DNA from: Planctomicrobium sp051465645
GTDB taxonomy: Bacteria; Planctomycetota; Planctomycetia; Planctomycetales; Planctomycetaceae
Direction of reading: 5' to 3'
Assembly (NCBI RefSeq): GCF_051465645.1
Contig: NZ_CP195790.1
Location: 186,001 to 250,000, forward strand
Length of the DNA stretch: 64,000 nt
This document shows, one piece after another, positions 17,347 to 25,396 of this stretch (position 1 is its first letter; each line of letters starts with the position of its first letter). The translations under genes and the position numbers were made by a program. Under the pieces are notes generated by a model, which worked only from the letters and a program-made list of their open reading frames with translations, searched no databases and was not told where the DNA came from.

Positions 17347-20169
17347 ATGCCTGCTTCCGTTGCTCACCATTCTTCTGAACAGACTCCCAGTCGCTTTGTG
17401 ATCGGCATCGATCTGGGGACTACGAATTCGGCGGTCTGCTTTGTTGATACGCAGGTTGAGAAATGGCAGGTACAGACATTCTCGGTTCCGCAGTTGATCG
17501 CCCCCGGCGAAATTGAGGCTCGGGAGACCTTGCCGAGTTTCAGCTACATTGCCGCGGCACATGAGTTCCCGGTCGGCTCGCTCAACATGCCCTGGGACGT
17601 GAATGACAGGAATGATGCGGTCGGAGTGTTTGCCAGAGAACAGGGGAAGCTTGTTCCCGGGCGTGTGGTAGAGTCGGCGAAGTCCTGGCTGTGTCACTCC
17701 GGTGTCGACCGGACCTCCGCCCTGCTCCCGTGGCGTGCGTCGGAAGATGTGCCGAGGCGTTCGCCGGTGGAAGTGAGTGCCAGCTTTCTTGCACAGATGC
17801 GGGAAGCCTGGAATTCCGCGAATCCTGAGTTCCCGATGGAGCAGCAGGATGTTGTGGTTACGTTACCGGCGTCGTTTGATGAGGTCGCCAGAGAACTGAC
17901 TGTCGATGCCGCCAAACGGGCGGGAATTCCTCGCATCATGCTGGTTGAGGAACCACAGGCGGCGTTCTACTCATGGTTACATGAACATGCGGATCGGTGG
18001 CAGGAGACTGTTTCGCCAGGGCAGAATATTCTCGTCTGCGATATCGGTGGAGGAACGACCGACTTTACTTTGATTCGCGTACGGGAACATGCAACGCAGC
18101 AGGTTCAATTTCATCGTGTGGCGGTCGGCGAGCATTTGATTCTCGGAGGAGACAACCTCGATCTGGCTTTGGCTCACTTTCTGGAACCACGATTGGCTCA
18201 AGGCAAACAACTGGAGCCGCGCCAGTGGGGAAGCCTCGTTCGCATTTGTCGACATGCAAAAGAAGTTTTGTTCTCGGAGAATGCCCCAGAGTCTTATGTC
18301 GTGACGATTCCGGGGTCCGGGACACGTCTGATTGGCGGTGCGTTGAGCGTTGAATTGACGCGAGACGAGGCCATTGGGGTGTTGCTGGAAGGTTTTTTTC
18401 CAAAGGTCAAACTGACAGATCGACCGGAAAAGCAGCGATCCGGGTTTCAGGAGTTCGGGCTTCCGTATGCCACTGACCCGGCAGTAACGAAGTATCTTGC
18501 TTCGTTCCTTTCGACCCATCTGAAGTCAGGGCTTGATCTCGATGAGAAGGGATCTGATCGACCAGACATCATCCTATTTAACGGGGGAGCCTTTCTTTCT
18601 CCATTGATTCAAGAGCGTGTGCTGGATGTTGTGTGCGAGTGGTACTCCGAGAGAGGAACCGGATGGGCTCCGATCGTGCTGGAGAATCCGCGACACGACC
18701 TGGCAGTGGCTCGTGGCGCCGCCTATTACGGGATGGTCCGTCGCAATCAGGGGATTCGAATCGCAGCCGGGTTGCCTCGAACCTATTACATCGGAGTCGG
18801 AGCGGAAAGCGGAGAGCTGCAGGCTCTCTGTTTGTTGCCAGCGGGGACGGAACCGGGTGTAACGGTCCAGTTACCTGACCACACTTTCACGCTGACAGTA
18901 GCGGCGCCAGTTGAATTCCCGTTGTTTCATTCTAGTCTGCGACTGACTGACCCGCCGGGAACGCTTGTTCCTGTCGAGCGTGAGCAGTTAACCGCCCTGC
19001 CCCCGATTCGCACGGTGCTGCGTTTCGGAAAGGAAAAGCAAGCGACAACATTAAACGTGAATCTCTACGCGAGTCTCACGGAAATCGGCACGATGCAGGT
19101 GTGGTGTCGTGAAGTGGATGGCCCTCGAATATGGCAATTGCAGTTCGATGTGCGCGCTGCGACTCAGACTGATCAATCTGGGCACTCCGGCGCCGGAGAG
19201 TCTGCTGGAGTCTTGGATGAGGCGTCTGTCGATCAGGTGAGAACACTGCTGAAGGAGACGTTCAGTCCGCCGTTTTCTCAAAAGCCAGGGGGACTGGCGA
19301 AGCGGATTGCGCAGATGCTGGATCTGAGTCGCGATGCCTGGCCACCGGCGTTGTTGCGGCAGATCTGGGAAATTCTGCTTGAGGTGGAATCCGGGCGTAA
19401 GAAGAGCGGAGAACATGAAGGACGATGGCTGAATCTGCTGGGGTTCTCGCTGCGGCCTGGTTATGGAGTTGCTCTCGATGATTGGCGCGTTGCTGAGACC
19501 TGGAAGCAACTGCGAGGCAAACTCGCCTATCCCGGGGCGGCCAATCTGAATGAGTGGTGGATTCTGTGGCGTCGGGTGGCCGGGGGACTGACAGGTGGTC
19601 AGCAACAGGCACTGGCAAATCCGTTGATGACGTCGTTCAAAGAAGAGATGCGACGGACTCGCAATACCGGGAAAGAACGTAAAGGATCAGCGGGATTGGA
19701 ACCACTCGAACCGTGGCGTCTTCTGGGATCGCTGGAGCGATTGCCCGCAGGTTGGAAGCATGAACTCGGCGAGATTGCGTTCTGGCTTCTTGCTCAGCCG
19801 GAACGAAGCGCGTTGTCCCCTGCACTGATTTGGACGATCGGGCGTCTCGGTGCTCGTGAACTGATGTATGGAACGCTCGGTGATGTTGTAGATGTGAATG
19901 TTGCAGCAGAGTGGGCTCGAAAGTTGCTGAATGAGCGGCATCCGAATGAGAATCATTTCCTGGCGATGATGCAGCTCTCCAGAAAAACCGGCGATCGTTA
20001 TCGCGACTTGTCTGAAGCGGATCGAGTCAAAATCGTGAAGTGGATGGAGAGTCATTCTGCCCCGGAACGGCTCATTGAATTGGTTCGCGAAGTGGGAGAA
20101 ATGGCAGGCGAAACTTCGGCGATGATCTTCGGAGACAGTCTTCCTGTCGGCCTTCAATTGCGTCGATAA
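17347..20169 (+). CDS. Divergent Hsp70 with long C-terminal extension (DUF3731 type)
   Basis: About 940 residues from the ATG at 17347 (a TTG four codons earlier is possible). The Hsp70 nucleotide-binding domain is clear: phosphate-1 motif VIGIDLGTTNSAVCFVD near residue 20, VVTLPASFDEVARELTVDA, phosphate-2 motif VCDIGGGTTDFTLI, GGDNLDLALAHFLE, and an adenosine-site-like DIILFNGGAFLSPLIQ. From about residue 600 on, the normal substrate lid is replaced by a long helical region (EPWRLLGSLERLPAGWKHEL and others), which fits DUF3731. In other bacteria this type occurs beside DUF2760 and a shorter Hsp70; here those partners lie 4-8 kb downstream on the same strand. Client proteins are unknown. Confidence 0.85.
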   Translation: MPASVAHHSSEQTPSRFVIGIDLGTTNSAVCFVDTQVEKWQVQTFSVPQLIAPGEIEARETLPSFSYIAAAHEFPVGSLNMPWDVNDRNDAVGVFAREQGKLVPGRVVESAKSWLCHSGVDRTSALLPWRASEDVPRRSPVEVSASFLAQMREAWNSANPEFPMEQQDVVVTLPASFDEVARELTVDAAKRAGIPRIMLVEEPQAAFYSWLHEHADRWQETVSPGQNILVCDIGGGTTDFTLIRVREHATQQVQFHRVAVGEHLILGGDNLDLALAHFLEPRLAQGKQLEPRQWGSLVRICRHAKEVLFSENAPESYVVTIPGSGTRLIGGALSVELTRDEAIGVLLEGFFPKVKLTDRPEKQRSGFQEFGLPYATDPAVTKYLASFLSTHLKSGLDLDEKGSDRPDIILFNGGAFLSPLIQERVLDVVCEWYSERGTGWAPIVLENPRHDLAVARGAAYYGMVRRNQGIRIAAGLPRTYYIGVGAESGELQALCLLPAGTEPGVTVQLPDHTFTLTVAAPVEFPLFHSSLRLTDPPGTLVPVEREQLTALPPIRTVLRFGKEKQATTLNVNLYASLTEIGTMQVWCREVDGPRIWQLQFDVRAATQTDQSGHSGAGESAGVLDEASVDQVRTLLKETFSPPFSQKPGGLAKRIAQMLDLSRDAWPPALLRQIWEILLEVESGRKKSGEHEGRWLNLLGFSLRPGYGVALDDWRVAETWKQLRGKLAYPGAANLNEWWILWRRVAGGLTGGQQQALANPLMTSFKEEMRRTRNTGKERKGSAGLEPLEPWRLLGSLERLPAGWKHELGEIAFWLLAQPERSALSPALIWTIGRLGARELMYGTLGDVVDVNVAAEWARKLLNERHPNENHFLAMMQLSRKTGDRYRDLSEADRVKIVKWMESHSAPERLIELVREVGEMAGETSAMIFGDSLPVGLQLRR

Positions 20170-20187
20170 TCAGGCAAATTCCGCAAT

Positions 20188-20212
20188 AAAAAGTGGTCTT
20201 GGCCCACTTTTT
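20188..20212 (+). terminator. Intrinsic terminator after the long Hsp70 gene
   Basis: AAAAAGTGG (20188-20196) pairs with CCACTTTTT (20204-20212) around a 7-base loop, so the T-run forms part of the stem. It lies 19 bases after the stop codon. Confidence 0.65.
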
Positions 20213-20392
20213 GCCAACCGATATGCTTCGACATCGAATAGATGGATATTTGTGGTTGAGGTGGATGAGAAATCGCCTCATTCTTGTTCGGAGCGATGTT
20301 ACGGAATTGACCGGATCAGGTGGTTCGGAGTTTGAGTTCCAATAACCGTGACATTGCTTTGAAAGACGCTCAGTTTTTTGAGAGACAATCCA

Positions 20393-21259
20393 ATGCCGAT
20401 TGTGTCACAACAAGTTCCGGTGACCGTTTACATTCGCACACTCAATGAGGAGCGATGTATTCGGCTGGTGCTGGATGCAGTCAAAGACCTGACCGATGAC
20501 ATTGTTCTGGTCGATTCCGGTTCGACTGACCGGACGATTGAGATCGCTCACCAGTTTGGTGCTCGAGTTGTCAATCAGAAATGGCTGGGATACGGATTCC
20601 AAAAGCGGGTGGGAGAAGAGAACGCCCGATATGACTGGGTGCTGGATCTCGATGCCGATGAGATCGTCAGTCACGAGATGGCGAACGAGATTCGGAAGGT
20701 GTTCGAAGCGGGGCCTCCCACACCGATTGCCTATCGCATTCGTCAGACTCAGGTGTTCCCATCGGGATTTGTGCACCCCGACATGGCTACGAGTTTGAGA
20801 ATGAAGTTTTATAACCGAACAAAAATCCGGATGCCGGAGTCCGCTGTCTGGGATCAGTTCGATTTCCCGAAAGGCGAAAAAGCTCCAGTCCTCAACGGAG
20901 CGTTATGGCACTTCGGGTTTAATACTTTCAGCAGTTTGTCACGTAAGCAGGAAGCGGCGACAACGCATTACATGAAGGGGATTTCAAAGAAGTCCTTGAG
21001 ATCACTTTCTTACCGCATTCTTTTCTGCTTCCCTGTTTACTTCTTTAAGAAGTTGCTGCTGCAGGGAGGCTGGAGAGGCGGCATGGAAGGGTACATCTTC
21101 TCGTTTATCTGTGCTTACAATAACTGGATGAAGAACGTCAAACTCTACGAGCGCGACTATATGGAAGCAGCAACACCAGAAGCTGCTTTGGAAAAAGCCG
21201 GGCATCGCTTTTCCTTCGATGAAGATCCACAACAGGCAATTCGGCAAAGTGCAGCGTAA
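20393..21259 (+). CDS. Glycosyltransferase family 2 (WaaE/KdtX-like)
   Basis: 288 residues from the ATG at 20393, which has GAGAGA upstream; a TTG at 20378 is possible. GT-A fold features: VTVYIRTLNEERCIRLVLDA, the acidic VDSGSTDRTIEIA, and the nucleotide-sugar metal motif DLDADEIV near residue 93. The central part (WLGYGFQKRVGEENARYDWVL and the later basic segment KKLLLQGGWRGGMEGYIFS) is like the lipopolysaccharide core beta-glycosyltransferases of the WaaE group. It probably adds a sugar to a cell-envelope glycan at the membrane face. A second glycosyltransferase gene follows. Confidence 0.85.
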   Translation: MPIVSQQVPVTVYIRTLNEERCIRLVLDAVKDLTDDIVLVDSGSTDRTIEIAHQFGARVVNQKWLGYGFQKRVGEENARYDWVLDLDADEIVSHEMANEIRKVFEAGPPTPIAYRIRQTQVFPSGFVHPDMATSLRMKFYNRTKIRMPESAVWDQFDFPKGEKAPVLNGALWHFGFNTFSSLSRKQEAATTHYMKGISKKSLRSLSYRILFCFPVYFFKKLLLQGGWRGGMEGYIFSFICAYNNWMKNVKLYERDYMEAATPEAALEKAGHRFSFDEDPQQAIRQSAA

Positions 21260-21448
21260 CCTGATTTAATCAATCAGCGATTCGCAGTGTTTGTTGGATC
21301 AAGCTTGTTGTCGATGCTCGTCCCGTCGCGGTCGAATTGGACAGTATTCCAGCGTGTACTTCGAATTCGGAAATCGGCGTTTCATGGGGCACGGATGCTG
21401 ATGGACGGTCATCAGGAGACCGAATTTGTCACATCCAGAAGGGTGAAA

Positions 21449-22267
21449 ATGCAGAAGTACACATTAGTTATTACCAGCTGTGACAGATTCGATCTGCTTG
21501 AAGCGACACTGCGTTCACTGATGCCCCGACTGGATGAAGGGCTTCAGGAAGTCGTGATTGCAGAAGACTCTGGAAATCCGGCGGTCTATGATGTCGTCAA
21601 GAAGGTGGGGATCGAAGCTCAGATCCTGCTGAATTCCCCGCGACTGGGACAGCTGGCAAGCATTGACCGTGCTTACAGCGTGGTGAAGACAGACTATATC
21701 TTCCATTGTGAAGATGACTGGGAATTTTTTGACGGCGGGTTTGTTCAACCGTCTCTGCAGTTGCTGGATCAATTCGAGAAGATCTCTATGGTCTCTCTGC
21801 GTGCTCGAGATGATCTCGACCGGCGCCACCGAAATCAGACTTCGACAGTCTGGAATGGAATTTCGTTCATCGCGGCTGATCCGACTGCTCATCCGGAATA
21901 CTTTGGGTATGCATTCAACCCGGGGATGAGACGCATTTCTGACTATCGTCGCTTTGGTCCATTTAAGGACTATCGCGGTGAACGTGAAGTGTCGTATTGC
22001 TTCAAGTCGATGGGCTATCACATCGTGGCGTTAGAGCCGCCAGCAGTGCGGCACATTGGCTGGGATCGTCATATTCACGATCCGAAAGATGTGATTCGCG
22101 CAGCAGACTTTTTTGCCAGACTCAAGCATTCCGTCTGGTTACGCTACATGCGTATGAAACGGAATCTCTTTCGCCACAACGACCCTGCTTATCAGTTGAA
22201 ACAGGGCCGTGGGCCATTTGCAGAATCCCGTTTTGAACCTGCGACCCGACAGACGGTTTCGAAGTAA
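21449..22267 (+). CDS. Glycosyltransferase-like protein (GT-A, family 2-like)
   Basis: 272 residues starting MQKYTLVITSCDRFDLLEATL at 21449, with AGAAGGG six bases upstream; the longer frame from 21287 has no support. Features of a GT-A enzyme: the N-terminal strand TLVITSC, VIAEDSGNPAVYDV, and the DxD-like FHCEDDWEFFDGG near residue 92. Later GVxxHIGWDRHIHDPK-like residues may complete the active site. It follows the WaaE-like gene on the same strand, so both probably act on one surface polysaccharide. Acceptor and sugar are unknown. Confidence 0.78.
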   Translation: MQKYTLVITSCDRFDLLEATLRSLMPRLDEGLQEVVIAEDSGNPAVYDVVKKVGIEAQILLNSPRLGQLASIDRAYSVVKTDYIFHCEDDWEFFDGGFVQPSLQLLDQFEKISMVSLRARDDLDRRHRNQTSTVWNGISFIAADPTAHPEYFGYAFNPGMRRISDYRRFGPFKDYRGEREVSYCFKSMGYHIVALEPPAVRHIGWDRHIHDPKDVIRAADFFARLKHSVWLRYMRMKRNLFRHNDPAYQLKQGRGPFAESRFEPATRQTVSK

Positions 22268-22297
22268 CGACTTCTCTTGTGTTCTCGTGAACCGGGA

Positions 22298-23605
22298 TCA
22301 GATCAGGACTCGAATGAGTTCTTCGACAGACGTTTCTCCGTTGAGAACTTTCTCGCGAGCCGCATCTTCGAGTGAAGACATTCCCTGTTCCTGAGCGTAT
22401 GCGGAGATCGTTCCTCCCGGCTTTCCGACCAGCAGCATCTCGCGAATCGTGGCGTCGACGGACATCACTTCGAAGATTCCAGTTCTTCCAAAATAGCCTG
22501 TGTGGAAGTTAGCGTCTGAAGGGACTCCCTTCACCAGTCGGGTGCTTCGTGCATCTTCCGGCGAGAGCTTCAGAAACTCCGCTGTCACCGCATCTGGTTC
22601 ATAGAGTTCGCGATCTCTGGTGCAGACTTTACGCAACAAACGCTGCGCGATAATGCACTTGATGGAGTCGGCCAGAAACATTCTCGGAACCTGAAACTCA
22701 CGGAACATGTCGATCGTGGCTCCAGTGTTTCCGGCGTGCAAAGTGCTGAGAACTCTGGTTCCTGTAAGTCCGGCTCGAATCGCAATGTGAGCGGTTTCTG
22801 AATCGCGAATCTCCCCGACCATGATTACGTCTGGATCCTGTCGCAGAATCCCGCGGAGTGCTTCGACAAACCCGAAGTCGACCTTCTGGTCGATCTCGAC
22901 CTGATTCACTCCGTCAACGCGTCGCTCAACAGGATCTTCGATCGAGACCAGACTGAGCGCTGGATCATTCAAGGCGGACAGACATGTATATGTCGTCGTG
23001 CTTTTGCCGCTTCCGACGGGCCCGACACTCAGGACGACGCCGAACGGGCAATGAATCCCCTGCTCGACCTTTGTGATCTGCGCCGGTGTCATTCCGAGAT
23101 CAGCGAGATTTGCGAACTGGGCCTCGTTGGGCATCAACCGCATGACGACTCGTTCGCCATAAACTGTGGGACCTGATCCGACACGAACGTCACGGCGGTG
23201 GCGGAGCATCTGCGAGGAGATGCGCCCGTCCTGCGCAGAGCGCCGGTCGGTGATGTCCATGTTCGCCAGAATCTTGACGCGGGAAATCACCGAGTGCGTG
23301 TATTGCTGCTCCAGTTTGAGAATGGGGTGCATGACCCCATCCAATCGCAGGCGGACATGCAGGCCATCGCGTTGAGGGTCGAAATGGATGTCGGTTGCCC
23401 CCAGTTCAAAAGCACGCTCAAGAAGGAGCTCGACGAGAGGGGCTGCTCCGACGAGGCTGATCAGGCCGTAAAGTTCTTCCTGTAAGGCCCGTTGTCGAGC
23501 TTCGATGGGAAGCGCATCGTTCCTGATTGCTGCCCGCCGAATTTCGTGCCCCAGACGTGAATGGTCAGGGACCGGTGTCTGGATTTCCTTGTCTGAATTC
23601 GCCAT
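22298..23605 (-). CDS. GspE/PilB-family secretion ATPase
   Basis: 435 residues, cytoplasmic. N2-type region RAFELGATDIHFDPQRDGLHV, then the C-terminal ATPase: Walker A GPVGSGKST (195-203), Asp box SIEDPVERR (221-229), Walker B DPDVIMVGEIRDSE (about 257-270) and His box LSTLHAGNTG. It lacks the N1 domain of full-length GspE/PilB and the four-Cys zinc motif of the C2 domain, where only one Cys (RKVCTRDRE) remains. This family powers type II secretion or type IV pili. No other secretion gene lies near it, so the machine it drives is unknown. It converges on the glycosyltransferase gene. Confidence 0.87.
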   Translation of the reverse strand: MANSDKEIQTPVPDHSRLGHEIRRAAIRNDALPIEARQRALQEELYGLISLVGAAPLVELLLERAFELGATDIHFDPQRDGLHVRLRLDGVMHPILKLEQQYTHSVISRVKILANMDITDRRSAQDGRISSQMLRHRRDVRVGSGPTVYGERVVMRLMPNEAQFANLADLGMTPAQITKVEQGIHCPFGVVLSVGPVGSGKSTTTYTCLSALNDPALSLVSIEDPVERRVDGVNQVEIDQKVDFGFVEALRGILRQDPDVIMVGEIRDSETAHIAIRAGLTGTRVLSTLHAGNTGATIDMFREFQVPRMFLADSIKCIIAQRLLRKVCTRDRELYEPDAVTAEFLKLSPEDARSTRLVKGVPSDANFHTGYFGRTGIFEVMSVDATIREMLLVGKPGGTISAYAQEQGMSSLEDAAREKVLNGETSVEELIRVLI

Positions 23606-23747
23606 GACTGACCTCTGGAATCGATGCTGAGCGTCTGAAGTGACTGCTGAACGGAACCGTGTTGCCGGTCTGGAATCTCACTTGATCTTATCACATCTCC
23701 GCAGTTGCCATGTCCATGTTCCGGAATCAGGGAGATTCCGAGTTGCG

Positions 23748-24374
23748 TTAATGGCGAGAAACATAGAGCAGGATTGCGGCGACGATGATCAGAACGGTGA
23801 TTGCCCCGAGTGTGAAGTACAGGATGCGAAAGGGGGGGCTGTCTTTGGCTCCGTGATTGTCGTCAGCTTTCGGAGCGATTCCTGCTGGGCCGAATGTTGA
23901 AGCCGCCTCGAATTCGGGATGCGTGTAGATCGAGATGTTGGGAACCGTATCCGTGCGCGACGTTGCTGAAGAATGGACAATCTTGATTCCCAGCTTCTTC
24001 TCGGCCGCACGCAAGTCTGTCACCAGTGGCCAGACCGTATCGAGAGCTGCCAGATGAATCACTTCTTTCACGGTCGGGTGCGAACAGACAACGACCATCT
24101 TTCCATTACGCGCCTGCACGACTTTCCAGATACGGACCATCAGGGCCACAATCGAGCTACCCATGTATGTCAGCGTGGAAAGATCGATGATACAGGCAGG
24201 GGCGTTGCGTCCCTCCAGATTCGTGCGGACTCCGGTGCCGAATTCTTCAATCTCCGTCCAGCTGGATTGCAAAACTGGGGGGCGAAGCACGACTGTGACA
24301 TATTCCTTCTGAGAGATGAGTTCACACGGCGTCGTGGATGTCATGTTGGTTCCTTCAGCCATTGAATCGCTCAT
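23748..24374 (-). CDS. STAS-domain protein with C-terminal membrane anchor
   Basis: 208 residues. The first 125 form a STAS domain like anti-anti-sigma factors: YVTVVLRPPVLQSSWTEIEE, ACIIDLSTLTYMGSSIVALM, KMVVVCSHPTVKEVIHLAAL. The Ser pair in MGSS sits where SpoIIAA-like proteins are phosphorylated. A linker of about 50 residues follows, then a single transmembrane segment at the very C-terminus (about 183-206, LYFTLGAITVLIIVAAILL). Tail-anchored STAS proteins are unusual, since anti-anti-sigma factors are normally soluble. It lies upstream of the secretion ATPase on the same strand with a 142-base gap. A partner anti-sigma kinase is not visible here. Confidence 0.8.
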   Translation of the reverse strand: MSDSMAEGTNMTSTTPCELISQKEYVTVVLRPPVLQSSWTEIEEFGTGVRTNLEGRNAPACIIDLSTLTYMGSSIVALMVRIWKVVQARNGKMVVVCSHPTVKEVIHLAALDTVWPLVTDLRAAEKKLGIKIVHSSATSRTDTVPNISIYTHPEFEAASTFGPAGIAPKADDNHGAKDSPPFRILYFTLGAITVLIIVAAILLYVSRH

Positions 24375-24634
24375 CGGATTTTCGGGCCGATGTGCCTGAG
24401 GGCAGCGTATCTCAAATGTTGAGAACGCATTGGGATCGATTCATGTCTGGTTCCTGCATCCTAACGTGTTCTTCGGAATTCTCCACTATCAGTCAACTTT
24501 GATGCCACATTGGAAAGATCAGCAAGCCGAGGTGTCGCGATGGAAAGCAGCGTGAGGCGTTCTGAGTGAAACAGGGACCCGATTTGACTACTATTCTGAG
24601 GTTCATGACTTCATGTGACTGGTGAGAGGATCTG

Positions 24635-25207
24635 ATGGGACGCATCGGACTGGCATTTCGTGTTTTCTTTAATGTTCTGTTCAATGCCCAGAAGGCGGAT
24701 CGGGTACGCGCATTGGAACTGGCCGAGCCGGAAGTCGATGCGACCGCACCGGCGGCCCCAGTTGAAAAGCCGGTGGTCGCGACTCCGGTCGCCAAGTCTG
24801 CTCCATTGCCGGAAGCAGAACCGGCTCGCAGCGAAGCGCTGACTCTTTTGGAAACGCTGCAGCGAGAAGCACGATTTCTCGACTTCATACAGGAAGACAT
24901 TTCTGCGTATACGGATCAACAAGTGGGAGGCGCGGTTCGCGATGTTCACCGTGGTTGTCATGCCGCCCTTCAGCGTCTTTTCGATCTGAAGCCTGCGACT
25001 GATGTGGCAGAAGGCCAAAAGTTGACCGTGGACGGTAACCAATCTGCAGCACGAGTCCGGCTTGTTGGACGTGTCGTTGAGAGCCGACCAGTCACCGGGG
25101 TTGTTGTGCATCCCGGCTGGCAGGCTGGCCGATGCGAACTGCCGACCTGGAACGGTGCATCTGAGAACAGGTTATTGCTCGCTCCTGTGGAAGTCGAACT
25201 GAGCTGA
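24635..25207 (+). CDS. DUF2760 protein, partner of the divergent Hsp70s
   Basis: 190 residues. An N-terminal amphipathic segment MGRIGLAFRVFFNVLFNAQK is followed by an Ala/Pro/Val/Glu-rich linker (about 28-68) and then a conserved domain: LTLLETLQREARFLDFIQED, GGAVRDVHRGCHAALQRLFD, RVRLVGRVVESRPVTGVVVH, HPGWQAGRCELPTW. This matches the DUF2760 pattern as I know it from operons with two divergent Hsp70 genes. No enzyme motif is visible. The second Hsp70 gene follows 190 bases later on the same strand. A cochaperone or client-adaptor role is inferred from context only. Confidence 0.82.
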   Translation: MGRIGLAFRVFFNVLFNAQKADRVRALELAEPEVDATAPAAPVEKPVVATPVAKSAPLPEAEPARSEALTLLETLQREARFLDFIQEDISAYTDQQVGGAVRDVHRGCHAALQRLFDLKPATDVAEGQKLTVDGNQSAARVRLVGRVVESRPVTGVVVHPGWQAGRCELPTWNGASENRLLLAPVEVELS

Positions 25208-25396
25208 TCAGTGGCGATCTGTTGATTGAAGCTGTTTGTGATTGAAGCTGTTGATGCGCACCGATGGCTGGTAAATGGACTTCAGTCGTTTGTGAATGCA
25301 ATGTTCTGAGAGTGACGCACGACCAACTCAATCTTATCCCCATGAGATCAGTCTCGTGGATTTTGTGTGACGGCAATGTGCCGTAAAAAGGTTGCC

